A stretch of 43,575 nucleotides of DNA from an uncultured Saprospiraceae bacterium. Lineage in GTDB: Bacteria > Bacteroidota > Bacteroidia > Chitinophagales > Saprospiraceae. The position numbers were made by a program, and so were the translations under genes. How positions within the stretch are numbered: the first letter of the stretch is position 1; every line of letters begins with the position of its first letter. The notes under the pieces were generated by a model. It was not told where the DNA came from and ran no database searches. It saw only the letters and a list, made by a program, of their open reading frames with translations. Location: NCBI GenBank assembly GCA_947311105.1, contig CAMZKG010000113.1:1-43575 (forward strand), written 5' to 3'. Of this stretch, positions 1 through 7,933 are shown piece after piece.

Positions 1-43
1 ATCAAAAGCCAAAAAAATAAAGACAAAAACGCCCAACTACCAG

Positions 44-115
44 GGAGTAAGTCGCTGCGGTAGCACCAAAGACCAAAAGCGACGAAGGAGCGTACCAAAG
101 ACCAAAGACCAAAAG
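44..115. repeat. Dispersed repeat with ACCAAAG tandem units
   Basis: This stretch begins GGAGTAAG, continues with a short GC-rich inverted repeat and then runs of ACCAAAG. The same arrangement recurs twice at 7761-7933. It lies just upstream of the subtilase gene; no gene is visible in the first 136 bases. Confidence 0.6.
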
Positions 116-136
116 CAAAGAAAAAAAACACAGACA

Positions 137-1657
137 ATGATAGCATTTTTTTATCCCATGGCCTATGCCGTTTCAGCGTTAGGGTTGATCTTGTGGCATC
201 ACTATCAGGACGATGACCAAAAAAGTGGTGTCGCCAGAATGTTGTTTATTATTGGCTTTATATCCTATGTGGTTTTGCTGGGGATTGCGGAAGTACCGTT
301 GCAAACTAAGCTTTTTGTGGGGTTTAGAGACTTGATGATATTGGCGCTGGTCAATTGGTTTTTTCAGTTTTTGCGTCCGAGTTCTCGGTTGTTTTGGACA
401 ATTTTATTATTTGTTTTTGTGGCTTTTCAGTTTTTTGGCGCAAGCCGTATGAGACAGTCCCTTGCGGGAAAAATAACCCAAATGGACATTGCTTACGATG
501 AAAATGGGGAATGGTTGGTGGAGCTAGAAGCCAATGCGAATATGGACTTGTTCATGCTACGGTTGAAAAGTTTGGCGGTGATACGACGTGCTTTTTATCC
601 CAAAGATGTGAATAAGACGGTATTGGATGACTATTACATTGTGGATGTCGTCCAAAATACGCCTAAGATGCGGGCAAAAGTAGCCAAAATAATCGAAGCT
701 AGTTCGGATGTTAATTGGTTAGAACCGAATGAAAAAATATCCCTTTGGCCTGAAGGTAAGGGAGATTTGTTTTCGCTTGCGCAAAAAATTAACGTTAACG
801 ATCCTAAAGTCGATAAACAATGGGCAATGAATGCCTTACAAATGAACGATTATTACGCATTTTTGCGCAAGCAGAAGATAAAAACAAAGAAAAAAACAGT
901 ACTTGCTATTTTGGATACTGGTGTGGATAGCAAGCACGAAGACCTGAAAGATAATTTTTGGTCCACGGAGATTCGCTCGAACAATGACCCCGTTGGGCAT
1001 GGCACCCATTGCGCAGGCATAGCAGGCGCCGTAACCAACAACCACATCGGTATTGCTTCCCTAAATACCAATCATTATTTTTCCATCACTTCCATCAAGG
1101 TGCTTAATGCCAACGGAATGGGCACCCAAGAGTCAATTATCGACGGTATCCTAAAAGCTGCGGATGCTGGCGTCGATGTCATCTCCATGTCTCTAGGAGG
1201 GCGTACAGGCAAAAAGAAGCAGAGAGCTTACGAAAAAGCCATTAAATATGCCAACAAAAAGGGAGCTATTGTCGTGGTCGCAGCCGGTAATGACAACCGA
1301 AATGCCATCAATACTACGCCTGCCAATGTGCCGGGAGTCATTACGGTCACCGCGGTAGATAGTAGCTTGACAAGGGCTTTGTTTTCTAATTATATCAATG
1401 ACTTGGATATGGGGATAGCGGCTCCAGGTGTGGATATCTATTCGACCATCCCCAATAATCAATATACATCTTTCAATGGGACTTCCATGGCGACACCGTA
1501 TGTAGCGGGCTTGGTGGCGATGATGAAGTCGTTGAAGCCAAAATTGACCACCAAACAGGTCTATAAAATACTTAAGGAAAGCGGCAAAACCACGCGAAAT
1601 CCTAAGGAAACAGGGGCTTTTATCCAGCCTTTGCAGGCGCTTGAATTGGTGTATTAA
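137..1657 (+). CDS. Membrane-anchored S8 (subtilisin-like) serine protease
   Basis: The C-terminal half is a subtilase domain with the full catalytic triad: Asp260 in ILDTGVD, His288 in GHGTHCAG and Ser450 in GTSMATPYVAG. The first about 105 residues contain four hydrophobic segments (about 3-21, 34-53, 58-79 and 84-102). They are followed by about 130 residues resembling a pro-region before the peptidase domain starts near residue 240. There is no ordinary signal peptide and no T9SS sorting domain, so this is inferred to be an inner-membrane-tethered protease with the catalytic domain outside the cytoplasm. The first ATG is used because the membrane segments start immediately after it. The gene stands alone, and a stem-loop follows its stop. 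The protease family is certain; topology and substrate are inferred. Confidence 0.9.
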   Translation: MIAFFYPMAYAVSALGLILWHHYQDDDQKSGVARMLFIIGFISYVVLLGIAEVPLQTKLFVGFRDLMILALVNWFFQFLRPSSRLFWTILLFVFVAFQFFGASRMRQSLAGKITQMDIAYDENGEWLVELEANANMDLFMLRLKSLAVIRRAFYPKDVNKTVLDDYYIVDVVQNTPKMRAKVAKIIEASSDVNWLEPNEKISLWPEGKGDLFSLAQKINVNDPKVDKQWAMNALQMNDYYAFLRKQKIKTKKKTVLAILDTGVDSKHEDLKDNFWSTEIRSNNDPVGHGTHCAGIAGAVTNNHIGIASLNTNHYFSITSIKVLNANGMGTQESIIDGILKAADAGVDVISMSLGGRTGKKKQRAYEKAIKYANKKGAIVVVAAGNDNRNAINTTPANVPGVITVTAVDSSLTRALFSNYINDLDMGIAAPGVDIYSTIPNNQYTSFNGTSMATPYVAGLVAMMKSLKPKLTTKQVYKILKESGKTTRNPKETGAFIQPLQALELVY

Positions 1658-1697
1658 TAGCAAGCCTATTCATTTATTGTCTAAAAATTGGGAAATC

Positions 1698-1729
1698 TGC
1701 AGATGCTATGAAGTTTTGTAGCATCTGTA
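1698..1729 (+). terminator. Stem-loop after the subtilase gene
   Basis: CAGATGCTA at 1700-1708 pairs with TAGCATCTG at 1719-1727, extended by two more pairs, around a 10-nt loop. It sits 40 nt after the stop codon. No T-run follows, so it is only a possible terminator or mRNA 3' stabiliser. Confidence 0.4.
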
Positions 1730-1908
1730 AAACTACTCCTTAAAAAAGAGAAAAGAATCTTTTAATATTCTCTTGAAAACTTGAAACAATATTCTATCAG
1801 GCATTCTGCGTAAAAATATTGTTATATTTGAAAAAAAAATATATTTTAATCATATTGATTATCAATGTGTTATAGTTAATCTATGTCACAAATGTAAAAA
1901 AAACCTTA

Positions 1909-1936
1909 TTTGTTATGTTTTTTATATGTATCTTTG
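1909..1936 (+). promoter_or_regulatory. Bacteroidota-type promoter for the PKD-domain gene
   Basis: TTTG at 1909-1912 and TATCTTTG at 1929-1936 match the -33 and -7 elements, with a slightly short 16-nt spacer. A second TAnnTTTG (TATATTTG) lies at 1823-1830 without a clear -33. Transcription would start near 1941, giving an unusually long leader of about 155 nt before the ATG at 2097. The rest of the 1658-2096 gap is AT-rich and shows no gene. Confidence 0.6.
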
Positions 1937-2096
1937 CACCGTCTTCTTTGAGAAAGGAAGAAACCGCAACCCAACCCCAAATTGCTAAATGCTTTTTTTA
2001 TCGTAAGATATTATGGCAAAATCCCATGTATGTGGCTTGATTTTTGCTGTAATTTTTATGAGCCGCACTATTTTGAAACGCTGAAAATCAAACCGC

Positions 2097-2600
2097 ATGA
2101 GCAGAAATTTATCTTCGGGCGCTAGCTTTAGATCCATTCAAGACGACGAAAAAAAGAGATTATTCGATTTTTTGTTTTGGTTAACCCTTTTCTTTATTGG
2201 TGGAGGGCTGATTTTTTATATTTTTGTTGTCAATCCTGTAGGAGATTCCTATGGTGATAACCAAGATTTTACAAGTATCGGAAGGCAAACAAGTCACCGC
2301 AAGTCCAATCAACCTATCCGTAAAAGAAAGAATTGGATTAAGTATAGCGGTGTAATGGAAACCAATGCAAATATTCAATTCAAATTGAATGGCTATGATG
2401 GGAACGCTAAATATACTTTTGATTTTGGAGATGGCACCATCAAAAACTGTCGTTCTACTAAAATTTCTCATGCTTTCGCTAAGCCTGGAAAGTATACCGT
2501 TAAGGTAAAGGTTGCCTACAATAATAAGGTCGCCGAAGCCTGGTCTGAAACTTTAGTCATCAAAAATGGGATTCCTGTAGATGTCGCTGCCTTTCAGTAG
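2097..2600 (+). CDS. Single-pass membrane protein with PKD-like domain
   Basis: This 167-residue protein has a charged N-terminus and one hydrophobic segment (about residues 26-46). A short linker follows, and then a PKD-like beta-sandwich with the characteristic YTFDFGDGT and HAFAKPGKYTVKVKV strands (about 95-145). PKD domains are extracellular protein- or glycan-interaction modules, so this is probably a type II anchored envelope protein exposing one PKD domain in the periplasm. There is no enzyme domain. The gene is monocistronic, between a clear promoter and a strong terminator. The domain call is firm; the cellular role is unknown. Confidence 0.75.
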   Translation: MSRNLSSGASFRSIQDDEKKRLFDFLFWLTLFFIGGGLIFYIFVVNPVGDSYGDNQDFTSIGRQTSHRKSNQPIRKRKNWIKYSGVMETNANIQFKLNGYDGNAKYTFDFGDGTIKNCRSTKISHAFAKPGKYTVKVKVAYNNKVAEAWSETLVIKNGIPVDVAAFQ

Positions 2601-2620
2601 ATTTTTTGGCTATAAAGCTA

Positions 2621-2660
2621 TCAAAAAAGGAGCAACTGCTAGCAGTTGCTCCTTTTTTGA
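2621..2660. terminator. Perfect 40-nt palindromic bidirectional terminator
   Basis: The two 20-nt halves (first half TCAAAAAAGGAGCAACTGCT) are exact reverse complements, giving a GC-containing stem flanked by A-run and T-run. It lies 21 nt past the PKD gene stop and would work on either strand. Confidence 0.9.
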
Positions 2661-2686
2661 TGTCATTGCAACCTTGGAAGGAGTTT

Positions 2687-2790
2687 GAACAATCGCACAA
2701 TTGCACGATTGAACCAAATAAAGTTTTGCTCCATTCCTGAACTAGAGACTCAACGATTTTTAGGCGTAAGCTCAACAATTGAGCAATTGC
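2687..2790. repeat. Dispersed repeat, uninterrupted copy A
   Basis: This repeat of about 100 bp opens with GAACAAT followed by two ATTGCAC units and ends near GTAAGCTCAACAATTGA. It is homologous along its length to the sequence at 38755-38850. It serves as an empty-site reference for the IS110 insertion: 33 of 36 bases match the junction rebuilt by deleting that element. Its unit ATTGAACAAT resembles the IS target. Confidence 0.75.
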
Positions 2791-2883
2791 ACAATTGAAC
2801 AATCCCCTTTTCTTTTTGAACTTCATGGCTTTTTTGCTGTTTGTGGTAAAATGCGTCTCGATAAGACTACAAAAATAGATAAC

Positions 2884-4131
2884 ATGACAAAGGTAGAAGT
2901 GATGGCTCCAGTAGGCTCTTTTGAGTCTTTACAAGCCGCTATCCAAGCGGGGGCTGATTCTGTGTATTTTGGTATTGAACAATTGAATATGCGGGCCAGG
3001 TCGTCCATCAATTTTACACTCGATGACTTGCGTGAAATAAAAACTCGATGCATGGCTCATGGAATTAAGACTTATTTGACCCTAAATACCGTGCTTTATG
3101 ACCATGATATTAATCTCATGAAGTCTATCATCGATGCGGCCAAAGAAGCCGATGTGGATGCCATTATTGCGATGGATCAAGCCGCCATCATGTATGCTCG
3201 TGAAGTAGGGCTCACCGTGCATCTTTCTACGCAAATCAATATCACCAACGTTGAAGCTTTGAAGTTTTATGCACATTTTGCTGATGTGGCGGTGCTTTCG
3301 CGGGAGTTGACTTTGAAGCAGGTCAAAACGATTGTGGATGAAGTCGAAAAACAACAGGTCAAAGGGCCTAATGGGGAGTTGATGCGGATAGAAGTTTTTG
3401 TACATGGCGCCCTTTGTATGGCTGTTTCTGGCAAATGTTATTTGAGTTTGCACACGCATAATTCATCCGCCAATAGGGGCGCGTGTAAGCAAAATTGCCG
3501 CCGTACCTATGAAGTCAAAGACGACCAAGGAAAGGAGTTAGTTATTGATAATGAATACATTATGTCTCCCAAAGACTTGTGTACGGTTAACTTCTTGGAC
3601 AAGATTATAGAAACAGGTATTTCTGTAATGAAAATCGAAGGGCGAAGCAAAGGCCCTGATTATGTTTATGCAACGGTGGCTGCTTACGCAAAAGCTAGGG
3701 ATGCAGCCCTTACGGGAAAATTTACCCCTGAACTAGGTAATGAGTTAATGGAAGACTTAGATAAAGTTTTCAATCGGGGCTTTTGGGGTGGTTATTTTCT
3801 TGGAAAAGAATTGGGTGAATGGACGGATTCTGATGGTTCTAAAGCCAAAAGACGTAGAGAATTTGTCGGCAACGGCGTAAAGTATTTTCCTAAAATTGGC
3901 ATCGGTGAGTTTCGACTAAGAACGGGCAAATTGGCCAAAGGCGACAAAATCATGATTACGGGACCAACCACTGGTATCTTTGAAATGGAAGTAGGGGAGA
4001 TGAGAGTCGATGACCAAGTCGTCGAGTCGGTCGGTGCTAATGTCTCTTTCTCCATGGCTACGCCCCAAAAAGTGCGGGCTTCGGATAAGATTTTTAAAAT
4101 TATCGAATTGATTGAAATAGCAGAGTCTTGA
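2884..4131 (+). CDS. U32 family protein (tRNA/rRNA hydroxylase or peptidase-like)
   Basis: The protein begins MTKVEVMAPVGSFESLQAAIQAGAD, the typical U32 N-terminus. It contains the family signature EVFVHGALCMAVSGKCYLS with the downstream cysteines of NRGACKQNC. U32 proteins were named as collagenase-like peptidases. Characterised members TrhP (YegQ) and RlhA instead support hydroxylation of uridine in tRNA or cytidine in rRNA and carry Fe-S-type cysteines. The ORF track starts 105 nt earlier at 2779, but that extension lies in sequence just after a dispersed repeat and has no family similarity, so the ATG at 2884 is chosen. The stop codon overlaps the start of a ferredoxin gene, suggesting coupled translation. 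Which RNA is modified cannot be told from sequence alone. Confidence 0.88.
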   Translation: MTKVEVMAPVGSFESLQAAIQAGADSVYFGIEQLNMRARSSINFTLDDLREIKTRCMAHGIKTYLTLNTVLYDHDINLMKSIIDAAKEADVDAIIAMDQAAIMYAREVGLTVHLSTQINITNVEALKFYAHFADVAVLSRELTLKQVKTIVDEVEKQQVKGPNGELMRIEVFVHGALCMAVSGKCYLSLHTHNSSANRGACKQNCRRTYEVKDDQGKELVIDNEYIMSPKDLCTVNFLDKIIETGISVMKIEGRSKGPDYVYATVAAYAKARDAALTGKFTPELGNELMEDLDKVFNRGFWGGYFLGKELGEWTDSDGSKAKRRREFVGNGVKYFPKIGIGEFRLRTGKLAKGDKIMITGPTTGIFEMEVGEMRVDDQVVESVGANVSFSMATPQKVRASDKIFKIIELIEIAES

Positions 4132-4355
4132 TTCAAATTATTCATTTAAGACACAAATGCATCGGCTGCAATGCCTGCATAGAATCCGCTCCTAATCAAT
4201 GGGTTATGTCCAAAAAAGACGGTAAAAGTTACTTGCGTAAAAGCCGTGAGAAAGGCAAATATTTTATTGTAGAAGCCGAAGATTGGGAATATGACGAAAA
4301 TTCGGAAGCCCAGAAAAATTGCCCTGTGAATATTATTACTGTTAAAAAGTTGTAA
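4128..4355 (+). CDS. Small ferredoxin, 4Fe-4S type, TTG start
   Basis: This 75-residue protein has the pattern C-x2-C-x2-C at Cys11, Cys14 and Cys17 plus Cys65 followed by Pro, enough to ligate one [4Fe-4S] cluster. The start codon is TTG, and its TG is shared with the TGA stop of the U32 gene (TTGA overlap); no ATG lies in frame before the cluster motif. The overlap points to translational coupling and a functional link. It could supply electrons or a cluster to the U32 partner, which is an inference. Transcription then stops or is followed by a new promoter at 4362. Confidence 0.82.
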   Translation: MIQIIHLRHKCIGCNACIESAPNQWVMSKKDGKSYLRKSREKGKYFIVEAEDWEYDENSEAQKNCPVNIITVKKL

Positions 4356-4361
4356 TTTCTT

Positions 4362-4390
4362 TTTGATTTAGCGTTTTATTTTTATATTTG
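4362..4390 (+). promoter_or_regulatory. Promoter for the T9SS-sorted protein at 4661
   Basis: TTTG at 4362-4365, a 17-nt spacer and TATATTTG at 4383-4390 fit the Bacteroidota consensus. The transcript would carry a leader of about 265 nt containing the two palindromic repeats and two small hairpins described next. Confidence 0.6.
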
Positions 4391-4406
4391 TGGCGTGGTG
4401 GTGTCG

Positions 4407-4477
4407 CCTAGTAAGATGGGATTTATCCCGTCGAAAGGCTGATACCGTCTAGTAAGATGGGCTTTAGCCCATCGAAA
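4407..4477. repeat. Pair of REP-like palindromic repeats
   Basis: Two 30-nt copies (4407-4436 and 4448-4477) share the frame CTAGTAAGATGGG...CCC[GA]TCGAAA. Each is an imperfect hairpin, GATGGG-attta-tCCCGTC and GATGGGC-ttta-GCCCATC. They sit in the leader of the downstream gene. The rest of the 4356-4660 gap holds two more hairpins and no gene. Confidence 0.7.
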
Positions 4478-4504
4478 TGAAGGTGCATACCGCCATGGAA
4501 TTAC

Positions 4505-4585
4505 GGTTTCTTAAACCTTGAATAAGTCAAGCACAGCCCATTGAATTATGTGCTAGAAGGATTAAAAACAAGGGTTTGGGAAACC
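4505..4585. repeat. Two similar mini-hairpins in the 5' leader
   Basis: GGTTT-CTT-AAACC at 4505-4517 and GGTTT-GGG-AAACC at 4573-4585 have identical stems, different loops and a shared following TT. Function unknown; no riboswitch family is recognised. Confidence 0.4.
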
Positions 4586-4660
4586 TTATAGGCTACTAAA
4601 GCTCATGGGCTTGAAAAACCTGAATTTGTTTTACTTTAATTTTTAATAAAAATAGTTAAT

Positions 4661-6781
4661 ATGAAAAATCTAGTATCTTTTGTCGCCATTCTCTTCTTTT
4701 TTCTGTCTGTCGATGCCCAATCTTGTCTTCCCAATGGAATTACCTTTTCATCGCAAGATGATATTGATAACTTCTCCACTAATTACCCAAGTTGTACCGA
4801 GATAGAAGGCGATGTGCTCATTGGTAGTGTATCGCAACCGATTCCTGATATTACCAACTTAGCTGGACTGAGTCAGGTGACAAAAATGGGGAAATTATCT
4901 GTCGTAAATACTGGCCTAACCAATTTAGAAGGATTGGGCACTTTGACGGAGATAAGTGGCGTGTTGCACGTAAGAGCCAATCCAGATTTACAAAGTTTTA
5001 GTGGGCTTAGTGCCCTTCAGAGCTTGGGTGGAACCTTATCCATTGTGGATAATCCAAAAATTTTGGACTTTTTAGGGTTGTTGGGCTTGCAAAAGTGCGC
5101 AGGTATTTTTATAGAAGGAAATGATGCCTTACAAAGCTTTAATGGCCTAGAAAATTTGACAAATATTGGGAATAATCCAATTGAAGGAATCGGAGCCATA
5201 GTGATTAAAGGCAATAATAGTTTGACTAATTTGACTGGATTAAAAAACATTGATCCTACTACCATCGGGCTATACGTTATGACTGGATATGATTTGGAGA
5301 TATTTAATAATCCTATGTTGAGCGGTTGTGCGATTAGTAATCTTTGTGAGTATCTAAATTTTCCCAACCAAGATGTAAATATTCATGACAATGCTTCGGG
5401 GTGTAGTTCGGCTAGTGATTTTGATTGTGGAGAATATGGGCTATCTGGTATTGTCTATTTTGACCAAAATGAAAACGGCGTGCAAGATGTCGGTGAAGAA
5501 GGAATGGGTGGCGTTAAAGTCTTATTTGAGCCTGCGGGTGAATATGTTTTTACAGGGAATGACGGGCGCTTTTTTAAAGAGTGCGAAGAAGGCGTGAGCT
5601 ATACCATGACCGCAACTCCGTTTTGGTATATGATGTTGACATCTGCTAATGCTTCCTATACAGAGACTTATTCTGCCACTAGTTCGACCAATAGCGGACA
5701 TGATTTTGGGTATAGAATTAGTATGACTGGAGAATATGGCAATTCTAGTCTCATCTGCCCCAAACCTAAGTGTAATACTGATGCTCCTTTTTATTTAAGC
5801 ACTCAATTTACTGGTAACGAACCCGTCAAAGCATCTTTTTATTTGGACTATGATGCTAATACGTCCTTTGTGTCTTCTGTACCGCCTCCTTCGGATGTGG
5901 ATTTAATCAATCGCACTATTACTTGGGAACTAGACACGATGGTGCCTTTCATTACTTATAATTTTGAGCCGGTATTTAGTTTGCCAGATGAGAATGCTAC
6001 GGGGCAGCCTTTGCATTTTTGGCGAACCTTCGAAGCGGTAAGTTTGTCTAATTCGGCGCAGTACCATATGGATACGTTAGGCTATTTCCCAATCGTACTT
6101 TGCTCTTATGACCCCAATGAGAAGGATGTAAATCCAGCGGGTATTCGTGACGAACACTATACCATCCATAACCAAAATCTAGCTTATACCATTCGATTTC
6201 AGAATGTGGGAAATATCGAAGCAGATAATGTGACCATCCTAGATACGCTTGACGAAAATTTGGATATGGAAACGTTTAGAGTGTTAAATAGTAGCTTTCC
6301 CGTTCAGACAACTATCAAAGACCATATTGTGACCTTCCTTTTTGAAAATATCTATCTGGCCGATAGTACCAGCAATGAGCCAGCAAGCCATGGCTTTGTG
6401 TACTATGAAGTGAAGCCCAACACAGGTTTAGCAGATTTTACAAGGATTGAGAATACAGCGCACATTATTTTTGACAGCAATTCGCCAATCATTACCAATA
6501 CAACTTTTAATACAATGGTCTCTTTGATTCCTGATGCATTGAAGGATGTTAAGACGGAGACGATTGCTATCCACCCCAATCCAACGGGTGGGACTAGCCA
6601 GATTGTTTTAGAAAAGACCTATTCGGGTGCTGTAAGCGTTGACTTATTTAACCAATTAGGAGAGAAAGTCTTACAAGCCAATCAATTAGATATTGATGTA
6701 TCGTCTTTGTCTCCGGGTATTTATTTTGTTAAAGTCCAGTTTGGAGATCGACTGGGAGTAGGAAAACTAGTAATAGAATAA
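4661..6781 (+). CDS. T9SS-secreted multidomain surface protein (LRR-like, SdrD-B-like, DUF11-like)
   Basis: The protein opens with a signal peptide (MKNLVSFVAILFFFLSVDAQ). Residues about 30-230 form receptor-L/leucine-rich-like repeats (units such as LTNLEGLGTLTEISGVLHV). A Cys-flanked linker leads to a SdrD-B/CNA-B-like module around YFDQNENGVQDVGEEGMGGVKV (about 265-335). Next comes a conserved Bacteroidota block starting CSYDPNEKDVNPAG with a DUF11-like fold (about 480-620). The last about 80 residues (IHPNPTGG... to LSPGIYFVKVQFGDRLGVGKLVIE) are a type A T9SS sorting domain, so it should be exported, cleaved and attached to or released from the cell surface. A role in adhesion or scaffolding is inferred. 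Another T9SS cargo gene follows 75 nt later. Confidence 0.88.
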   Translation: MKNLVSFVAILFFFLSVDAQSCLPNGITFSSQDDIDNFSTNYPSCTEIEGDVLIGSVSQPIPDITNLAGLSQVTKMGKLSVVNTGLTNLEGLGTLTEISGVLHVRANPDLQSFSGLSALQSLGGTLSIVDNPKILDFLGLLGLQKCAGIFIEGNDALQSFNGLENLTNIGNNPIEGIGAIVIKGNNSLTNLTGLKNIDPTTIGLYVMTGYDLEIFNNPMLSGCAISNLCEYLNFPNQDVNIHDNASGCSSASDFDCGEYGLSGIVYFDQNENGVQDVGEEGMGGVKVLFEPAGEYVFTGNDGRFFKECEEGVSYTMTATPFWYMMLTSANASYTETYSATSSTNSGHDFGYRISMTGEYGNSSLICPKPKCNTDAPFYLSTQFTGNEPVKASFYLDYDANTSFVSSVPPPSDVDLINRTITWELDTMVPFITYNFEPVFSLPDENATGQPLHFWRTFEAVSLSNSAQYHMDTLGYFPIVLCSYDPNEKDVNPAGIRDEHYTIHNQNLAYTIRFQNVGNIEADNVTILDTLDENLDMETFRVLNSSFPVQTTIKDHIVTFLFENIYLADSTSNEPASHGFVYYEVKPNTGLADFTRIENTAHIIFDSNSPIITNTTFNTMVSLIPDALKDVKTETIAIHPNPTGGTSQIVLEKTYSGAVSVDLFNQLGEKVLQANQLDIDVSSLSPGIYFVKVQFGDRLGVGKLVIE

Positions 6782-6856
6782 AAACCACTACCCAACCTTT
6801 TTTCCCTTGGTAACAGTCAATAGGGTAGATTCTCGTATTAACCTAAAAACTAAGCC

Positions 6857-7660
6857 ATGAAATCAATCCTACACCTTTTGGGCGCAAGCTTATTATTGGT
6901 CATTACCCTTTTTAGCGCAAGCGCACAGATACCCAACGGTGGTTTTGAAGATTGGGATGGTCTGAATCCTGCCGATTGGATAACAAGCAACAATGATACT
7001 GTATTGCCGCCCCAGTCAACAGTCCTTGTATTGAAAGATACTTTGAACCCTTATCAAGGTGATAATTCGATGATGTTAAATCAAAACTGGGCGCATTCTA
7101 GTTGGGCAGAAACAACTTTTGCCAATACTAGCCATCCGACTTCTCTGACGGCATTTGTTCGATGCGATGCTTTTGATACGGTGTCTATCAAGGTAGAAGT
7201 TTTAGGAAATGGGGAAGTTTTGGGCGAAGGAATTTGGGCGGTAGCAGATACATCTATCCAGGATTGGACAAAAATTGTCATTCCTATCTCCCAATCTGAT
7301 TTAGAAGGCTTCGAGACTCGTATTCATATTCAGGGAGGGCGAATTCCGGGCCCGGCGGATCAGGTATCCGTTTTAGGGGTAGATGGTTTATCGCTAGGTT
7401 ACTCCCTGTTAGGGCAGGAAGATTGGCTTGCGCAAAAAGATTTTTTGATTTTTCCTAACCCGACAAAAGGAAAATTATATATCTTGAATACAAGCCCCAA
7501 TTTGATGCCTTATGATGCGACCTTGTATAGCCCAACAGGTATTCAGCTAATAAATACAGGCGAAGCAAGTTTAGATATGAGTCATTTACCGCAAGGAAAT
7601 TATTACCTTCAACTAAAAACTAGCAAAGGCATCCAGACCCAAAAAATTGTACTTGAGTGA
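6857..7660 (+). CDS. T9SS-sorted secreted protein with jelly-roll-like domain
   Basis: This 267-residue protein has a signal peptide (MKSILHLLGASLLLVITLFSASAQ). A beta-rich domain starting IPNGGFEDWDGLNPADW follows; this opening is common in Bacteroidota carbohydrate-binding-like (PCMD-type) modules. The C-terminal sorting domain runs from FPNPTKGKLYI to LPQGNYYLQLKTSKGIQTQKIVLE. No catalytic motif is visible, so glycan binding is a guess based on fold type. It sits 75 nt after another T9SS cargo gene and may be co-transcribed with it. Confidence 0.8.
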   Translation: MKSILHLLGASLLLVITLFSASAQIPNGGFEDWDGLNPADWITSNNDTVLPPQSTVLVLKDTLNPYQGDNSMMLNQNWAHSSWAETTFANTSHPTSLTAFVRCDAFDTVSIKVEVLGNGEVLGEGIWAVADTSIQDWTKIVIPISQSDLEGFETRIHIQGGRIPGPADQVSVLGVDGLSLGYSLLGQEDWLAQKDFLIFPNPTKGKLYILNTSPNLMPYDATLYSPTGIQLINTGEASLDMSHLPQGNYYLQLKTSKGIQTQKIVLE

Positions 7661-7760
7661 CGTAGGATGGTGAAAAAATGATATTGTCTCCAAAATCTCG
7701 CCCCAAAAAAGAGCTTTCTGCGATACTATCGTCGCCCATAATCAATATCTGAATAGAATC

Positions 7761-7933
7761 GGAGTAAGCCGTTGCGGCAGCACCAAAGACCAAAGACCAA
7801 AAGCGAGCCCCCCAAGGACAAAAAAAACACACCAAACCAAAAGACCCACCGAAAGTGCCAAACAAAAGCGGAGTAAGCCGTTGCGGCAGCACCAAAGACC
7901 AAAGACCAAAAGCGAGCGAAGCGAGCCCCCCAA
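7761..7933. repeat. Two copies of the GGAGTAAGCC/ACCAAAG dispersed repeat
   Basis: Copies begin at 7761 and 7872. Each has the mini-hairpin GCCG-TTG-CGGC, then tandem ACCAAAG units, then AAGCGAG and a CCCCCCAA tail. The second copy runs up to the base before the antiporter stop codon. A diverged third copy lies at 44-115. Minus-strand ORFs in this gap are translations of the repeat. Confidence 0.75.
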
